From: Lentihominibacter faecis
Lineage (GTDB): Bacteria > Bacillota > Clostridia > Peptostreptococcales > Anaerovoracaceae
Length of the DNA: 44,479 nt
Assembly (NCBI RefSeq): GCF_014306095.1
Contig: NZ_JACRWC010000054.1
Span: 1 to 44,479 of the forward strand
Reading direction: 5' to 3'
Shown: one piece after another, positions 40,320 through 44,479 of the stretch
How positions within the stretch are numbered: the stretch's first letter is position 1
Layout: each line of letters begins with the position of its first letter
Notes under the pieces: generated by a model
The model's database searches: none
What the model saw: only the letters and a program-made list of their open reading frames with translations
Told to the model about the DNA's origin: nothing
Program-made: the position numbers and the translations under genes

Positions 40320-41840
40320 CTAGTCTTCTAAAATCTCGATCTTACCGCCCAGTTTGGTGAAGTCGGTGAAAAAATTCGGGTAGGATTTTTTCACAGCTTC
40401 TGCGCCGGTAATGATGACCGGGCCGTCGGCTCTGCAAGAGGCGACGGCAGCTGCCATCGCGATGCGATGGTCATTATGGCTGCTGACTGTCCCGCCGCAA
40501 AGGGATGGGGCGGGGCAGTGGGCAGCAGGCCCGGAGGGAATGGTGCGGTCATTGTTTTTGTCGATGACAAGTCCGTCTTTTGTTTGTCTGATATCGGTTC
40601 CAAGAATGGTCAAAAAGTCACAGACCGTTGCCAGCCGGTCGGATTCCTTGATGCGAAGCCTTTGTGCATCGGTAATAGTCGATGTGCCGCTTGCCCCAGT
40701 CATTGCAACGGCCATGACCGGCACCAGATCTGGAAATTGTGCTGCACTTACTGTTTCGCCATGGAGTGGGACTCCATTTCCGGCGATGTGATAGCTTGTA
40801 TTTTTTCTTTCGATTTTAGCTCCCATTTTTTCCAGCACGGTGATGATTTCCTTATCTCTCTGTGTGGAATCTGGATCGAGGCCGGTGCAGGTGATATCGC
40901 CGCCAAGTGCTCCTGCCACCAGCCAGAAAGCAGCGTTGGACCAGTCGCCTTCGACTTTCAGTCCGGCTGGTTCCCGATAAATCTGGTTGCCCGGGATCTC
41001 ATAGCGGATCAAGTGGTTTTCGGAACTCGAATCAGGAGTATCGCTCGATTCAGATGGTGCCGCTTCTTTACATTTTTGAAAGGCGGTTTGTTCCGCTTCA
41101 GCGATTTTTTCTCTGACTTCACGGATCTTGATCCCGAACTTTCGTAAAACCTGCAGCGTCAGATCCACATAACCCGCCGATTCCAGTTTTGTGGTCAGCT
41201 GCAGACTGCTGTCGCCATCAAGAAGCGGCAGGGCAAACAACAGTCCAGTAATAAACTGGGAGCTGATATTTCCAGCCAGCCGATATTCACCCGGCTGCAG
41301 TCTGCCCTGGATCCGGCAGATTTTCGAAGTGATCCCTCGCCCCGAAGCCGGATCGACGGTATTGCCAAAGCAGCTTGTGTTTGCCGTATCGACGGTACTG
41401 CCGGAACAGCCTGTGTTTGACGTATCGACGGCATTCGCTGAAGGCTTTGCAGCCTCTTGTGCCGATGTCGTCAGCATTTCAAATTTGCAGCCGTGCCGCT
41501 CCATTTCTTCTTTCAAGGGAGAAAGCGGACGATGTGGAAGTTTCCCTGATCCGGTGAAGACGGCTTCGTCCTTCAATGCCATGGCAACCGGGATCATAAA
41601 GCGGATCGTCGATCCACTTTCCCGGCAATCAAAACAGGGAAGTTTTTGATCCAGCTGCGCCAGGCAGCCTTTCGTAGCATCAATGTCTTCTGAAAAAGTC
41701 GGGATCACCAGGGGTATCTCTTGCCCGCACCCCTGCAGAGACGCCAGCTTCTGTGCGATCAAAAGCCGGTGAGCGTGGGATTTAGACGGAATTGCCTCAA
41801 TAGTACCATTCAATTGTTGTGGTGTGATTTTTATCTTCAT
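40320..41840 (-). CDS. aroA: 3-phosphoshikimate 1-carboxyvinyltransferase (EPSP synthase)
   Basis: 506 residues, long for AroA (usually 420-440). Conserved: SKSHAHRLLIAQ (N-terminus), ESGSTIRFMIPVA, LVPVMAVAMTGASG, RIKESDRL and HNDHRIAMAAAVA. Two insertions explain the extra length: about residues 130-170, three 12-residue repeats of the type TVDTANTSCFGN encoded by a 36-bp tandem repeat (41352-41431), and about 255-280, an Ala/Ser/Glu stretch (AEQTAFQKCKEAAPSESSD). The catalytic framework is intact. The ribosome binding site is weak. Confidence 0.93.
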   Translation of the reverse strand: MKIKITPQQLNGTIEAIPSKSHAHRLLIAQKLASLQGCGQEIPLVIPTFSEDIDATKGCLAQLDQKLPCFDCRESGSTIRFMIPVAMALKDEAVFTGSGKLPHRPLSPLKEEMERHGCKFEMLTTSAQEAAKPSANAVDTSNTGCSGSTVDTANTSCFGNTVDPASGRGITSKICRIQGRLQPGEYRLAGNISSQFITGLLFALPLLDGDSSLQLTTKLESAGYVDLTLQVLRKFGIKIREVREKIAEAEQTAFQKCKEAAPSESSDTPDSSSENHLIRYEIPGNQIYREPAGLKVEGDWSNAAFWLVAGALGGDITCTGLDPDSTQRDKEIITVLEKMGAKIERKNTSYHIAGNGVPLHGETVSAAQFPDLVPVMAVAMTGASGTSTITDAQRLRIKESDRLATVCDFLTILGTDIRQTKDGLVIDKNNDRTIPSGPAAHCPAPSLCGGTVSSHNDHRIAMAAAVASCRADGPVIITGAEAVKKSYPNFFTDFTKLGGKIEILED

Positions 41841-42167
41841 AATAGTATTTCATCCAGGTGTGGGAATATTATCCAATGTGCAGGATCGCGGGATTTTCGA
41901 TCCAAAAACAGAAAATCATCGTTCTGGCATTACGATTTTCAAGGTTTTACCGGGGATATGGCCATAAAAAGCCGGCAAAATATGGGGGATTTCATCAAGT
42001 TGCTGTGAACAAAGCTGTAATTCTACACGAATTTGCTGTCAGATTGTTGTAAGCTCCTGATATATTGTTAAATCCTTCCAGCCAAGCGTTTTTCGACCAA
42101 AGTTTTTCTGTAAAAGGCACGTGTAAACTGCGGTTGCAGCAGAAAATCGTGCCGGAAACCTCGAACC
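41841..42167. other. Gap between aroB and aroA
   Basis: 327 nt. No gene or RNA family recognised. On the minus strand TTGGATAATATTCC near 41865-41880 may be part of a promoter for aroA and the genes after it. Small stems occur (ATCGCGGGATTTTCGAT near 41883-41899). It is the largest gap within the operon, so aroA-aroC-pheA-aroEK may have an internal promoter. Confidence 0.35.
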
Positions 42168-43271
42168 CTACAACCCATACGATATAAACGGCTCCAGTTT
42201 ATTTACCGAAATCGTCTTCAGCCTGCATTTTCCGATTCTAGCCGGTACGACCAGGGTGATATTACCCCCGCGGATCTTCTTGTCCTGCATTGCCGCATTA
42301 GCCAGCTCCCATGCACTGTACGGACAGCGAAGCGGGAATTTGAACCGTTCCAGGATCTCTAAAATATCTTCGGAACAATTCTCCACCGTCCAGCCCAGTC
42401 GATCAGAAGCAATGGCAACGATTTTCATTCCCATGGCAACTGCGTGACCGTGACTGATTTTGTATCGACTGCACTTTTCGATGGCATGAGCCAGCGTATG
42501 TCCTAAATTGAGAAGCTGACGACTGCCATTGTCCCGTTCATCTTCCTCGACAACTTTCCGCTTGACCTCGATGGCCAAAGATGCCAGATTCATAAGGAAA
42601 TCCGGGTCGTCTAAAGTACGCTTCATTTTTATAGAATCCAGGATCAGCGGTTCCGCGATGATACCGGCTTTGATGGCCTCTGCGATCCCGTCCAGCTTGA
42701 TATCATAGGAAAGAGTATCTAAAAACTCCGAATCAAAGAGCACCAGGCTTGGCTGCCAGAATGCCCCGGCAAGATTTTTTCCAGCCTTAAGGTTGACGCC
42801 CGTCTTGCCGCCTACCGACGAATCCACGATAGCCAGAAGCGTGGTCGGAACCTGGATGAATTCAATGCCGCGCAGGTATGTCGCTGCCGCAAAACCTGTC
42901 ACATCCCCGACGATCCCGCCGCCCAGCGCCAGCAGCACATCCGTGCGCGTAAAGCGCTTTGCAGCAAGAAACTCCAGCAGTTCCTCGATCGTCTCCATAT
43001 TTTTGCTGTCTTCGCCGCCTGGGAACACATACTTGTGCACTTCGAAACCGGTCAACGTCAGAGACCTCCAAAGCGTCTGGTTTTCACGTCCGTAAAGCGG
43101 ATCCACCGTTTCATCAGTAACGATGCAGATTTTCTTGTTTTTCAGTTTCCCTGTGATCGGATCGTCCTGCAGGCCAAGGGCATCCTTGACATACATTCCT
43201 GTCATCGAAAGGATCCCCTTGTTGAGGATCACATCATACTGCTGTGAAGCAGCAACATGGATTTTGATCAT
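42168..43271 (-). CDS. aroB: 3-dehydroquinate synthase
   Basis: 367-residue NAD- and metal-dependent enzyme that cyclises DAHP. Glycine-rich LLALGGGIVGDVTGFAAATYLRGI, PTTLLAIVDSSVGGKTGVN, metal ligands in LNLGHTLAHAIE and SHGHAVAMGM. Normal length. Starts 18 nt after tyrA with AAGGAGAGAG upstream of ATG. Confidence 0.96.
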   Translation of the reverse strand: MIKIHVAASQQYDVILNKGILSMTGMYVKDALGLQDDPITGKLKNKKICIVTDETVDPLYGRENQTLWRSLTLTGFEVHKYVFPGGEDSKNMETIEELLEFLAAKRFTRTDVLLALGGGIVGDVTGFAAATYLRGIEFIQVPTTLLAIVDSSVGGKTGVNLKAGKNLAGAFWQPSLVLFDSEFLDTLSYDIKLDGIAEAIKAGIIAEPLILDSIKMKRTLDDPDFLMNLASLAIEVKRKVVEEDERDNGSRQLLNLGHTLAHAIEKCSRYKISHGHAVAMGMKIVAIASDRLGWTVENCSEDILEILERFKFPLRCPYSAWELANAAMQDKKIRGGNITLVVPARIGKCRLKTISVNKLEPFISYGL

Positions 43272-43289
43272 ACTCTCTCCTTCTTATCA

Positions 43290-44129
43290 TTAAAAGATTT
43301 CTCCGTCGATAATAGCTTTCTTTTCTTTGCCGTCCTTTAATAACTGACGCAGTGTCTCGCTGTCATTCTCCCGGATCGCCCAGCTGTACTCCTGTAGATT
43401 TTCGATCAGTGTGTCGATCTCATCTGCCAGGTTGTCCGGATTTTCCAGGAACAGCTCAGTCCACATATCCTCGTTGAGCTTGGCTACGCGGGTCAGATCT
43501 TTGTAACTGCCTGCAGAAAATCCCATGTGCTCCTGAGCAGTAGGACTTTTTATGTAGGCGTTGGATACCACGTGAGCCAGCTGAGAGGTGAAGGCGATCT
43601 TGCGGTCGTGTTCTTCCGGCGTTGCGATTTCGATGTTGGTGAAACCTATTGAAGTAAACAGTTTCTTCAGTTTTTCCATGCTCTCGATCGGTCCTTTGGT
43701 CGGAGTGAAGATCATGGAAGCATTGTTGAAGAGCGACTTCTTTGCATAAGTAAACCCTGAGTGTTCCCGTCCTGCCATCGGATGACCGCCTACAAAGAGG
43801 AAGCCTTTTTCTTCCGCAAGAGGGATCAGCTGCTCGCAGACCATGCGTTTGACACCGCTGCAGTCGCAGACGATACTGCCCTTCTTAAAAAGATCGGCAT
43901 GGCTTGTCACGTAGTCGACGGTATCCTGCGGATACAGGGCAACGATGACAATGTCACACTGAGACAGGAGCTCGTCTGTCAGCGGCTGCTCAATGGCATC
44001 TACGAGCATGGCTTTGTGTACCACCGGCTTGGAAATATCGAAGCCGTAAACAGTATTATCGGTATTCTGACTGATCGCCTTGGCCAGGGAGCCTCCAATG
44101 AGTCCCAGACCTACAATTCCTATTTCCAT
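43290..44129 (-). CDS. tyrA: Prephenate dehydrogenase
   Basis: 279-residue NAD(P)-dependent enzyme converting prephenate to 4-hydroxyphenylpyruvate. Rossmann motif IGIVGLGLIGGSLAKAI at the start, then CDCSGVKRMVCEQL, FVGGHPMAGREHSG and the C-terminal helical dimerisation domain. No C-terminal ACT domain, unlike the Bacillus type, so feedback control may be weaker. GAGGTGG precedes ATG 44129. Confidence 0.94.
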   Translation of the reverse strand: MEIGIVGLGLIGGSLAKAISQNTDNTVYGFDISKPVVHKAMLVDAIEQPLTDELLSQCDIVIVALYPQDTVDYVTSHADLFKKGSIVCDCSGVKRMVCEQLIPLAEEKGFLFVGGHPMAGREHSGFTYAKKSLFNNASMIFTPTKGPIESMEKLKKLFTSIGFTNIEIATPEEHDRKIAFTSQLAHVVSNAYIKSPTAQEHMGFSAGSYKDLTRVAKLNEDMWTELFLENPDNLADEIDTLIENLQEYSWAIRENDSETLRQLLKDGKEKKAIIDGEIF

Positions 44130-44139
44130 GATACCACCT

Positions 44140-44460
44140 CTATCCTCTGTATGCCAGTGGTCTGATCTGATTTACCACATCCATTACATCTTTAAACGCA
44201 GCCGGAGTCAGAGACTGTGCACCGTCGCAAAGCGCTGCAGGTGGATTGTTATGTACTTCGATCATCAGACCATCAGCACCAGCTGCGGTAGCTGCCATGG
44301 CCATCGGCTTGACAAGTCCTGCGATACCTGTTGCATGGCTTGGATCGACGATGATCGGCAGGTGAGTCATAGTTTTCAGAAGCGGAATAGACGCCAGATC
44401 CAGCGTATTTCTCGTAGCGGTTTCGAAGGTCCGGATGCCTCTTTCGCAAAGGATCACATT
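44140..44460 (-). CDS. aroF: 3-deoxy-7-phosphoheptulonate synthase, C-terminal part (cut by contig end)
   Basis: About 106 residues of the DAHP synthase that opens the shikimate pathway: [29 protein letters not shown] (metal and phosphate binding) and [20 protein letters not shown]. This is the AroA-beta/AroF type found in Firmicutes. The frame appears to continue to 44475 as MYKRQ, but those five codons are adapter sequence, so the real gene is truncated at 44460. First visible gene of the leftward aro operon. Confidence 0.92.
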   Translation of the reverse strand, partial: NVILCERGIRTFETATRNTLDLASIPLLKTMTHLPIIVDPSHATGIAGLVKPMAMAATAAGADGLMIEVHNNPPAALCDGAQSLTPAAFKDVMDVVNQIRPLAYRG

Positions 44461-44479
44461 CTGTCTCTTATACACATCT
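44461..44479. other. Residual Tn5/Nextera mosaic-end adapter (artefact)
   Basis: The last 19 bases, CTGTCTCTTATACACATCT, are the transposase mosaic-end sequence used in tagmentation libraries. It is not genomic. It creates the false N-terminus MYKRQ in front of the DAHP synthase fragment. Confidence 0.97.

Noticed and set aside
41876..42052. 58-residue plus-strand frame in the aroB-aroA gap
   Set aside because: No ribosome binding site, opposite to the operon, and no family resemblance.

Overview
This window looks like chromosomal DNA of a strictly anaerobic, moderate-GC Gram-positive of the Eubacteriales. The evidence is class III ribonucleotide reductase, ferredoxin-linked 2-oxoacid metabolism, a class B sortase with cell-wall sorting signals ending in TGD plus a membrane span and an RRRK-type tail, and strong AGGAGG ribosome binding sites. 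An Anaerovoracaceae (Family XIII) relative is my best guess, but that is inference. The right end carries an unremoved sequencing adapter (44461-44479), so the window is a contig end.

Layout. 1-1990: tail of a transposase, then a wall-anchored SHIRT/Ig-like surface protein. 2186-7207: iorA-iorB-paaK-ACT, an aryl-pyruvate to arylacetyl-CoA module, followed by sortase B. 7283-9178: a compact locus that reads like an undescribed type I toxin-antitoxin module. It has a 22-residue hydrophobic peptide, a sense promoter and a convergent antisense promoter. A second, orphan copy of the antisense RNA gene lies 1.5 kb away, and the two 75-bp repeats bracket an acetoacetate decarboxylase-family gene. 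9230-10557: SPFH membrane protein plus a small coiled-coil/ribbon-helix-helix protein behind a perfect dyad operator. 10875-16157: ilvB-ilvN-ilvC-ilvD, leftward. 16505-16734: two Arg tRNAs.

17209-32000 is accessory DNA. It holds a frame-shifted remnant of an anchored protein, a Ca/Mn-type P-type ATPase behind a yybP-ykoY (manganese) riboswitch, nrdD, a GLUG-repeat anchored protein, an amber-interrupted anchored protein, a MarR/YczE-CBS operon, and an IS256-family element whose transposase also has an amber stop. Two copies of a small cassette are present (34-bp motif, HTH_Tnp_2-like protein, structured terminator). A third copy of the 34-bp motif lies upstream of the GLUG protein, which suggests a shared regulon.

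31177-36213: DUF134-NifX-like fusion, TM2 protein, XRE regulator, lipoprotein, LarC and DUF1847, several of them rich in His or Cys. 36411-44460: a leftward aromatic amino acid operon, DAHP synthase (partial)-tyrA-aroB-aroA-aroC-pheA-aroEK, which with the ilv genes gives amino acid prototrophy. The iorAB/paaK module handles the catabolic or reverse direction of aromatic 2-oxoacids.
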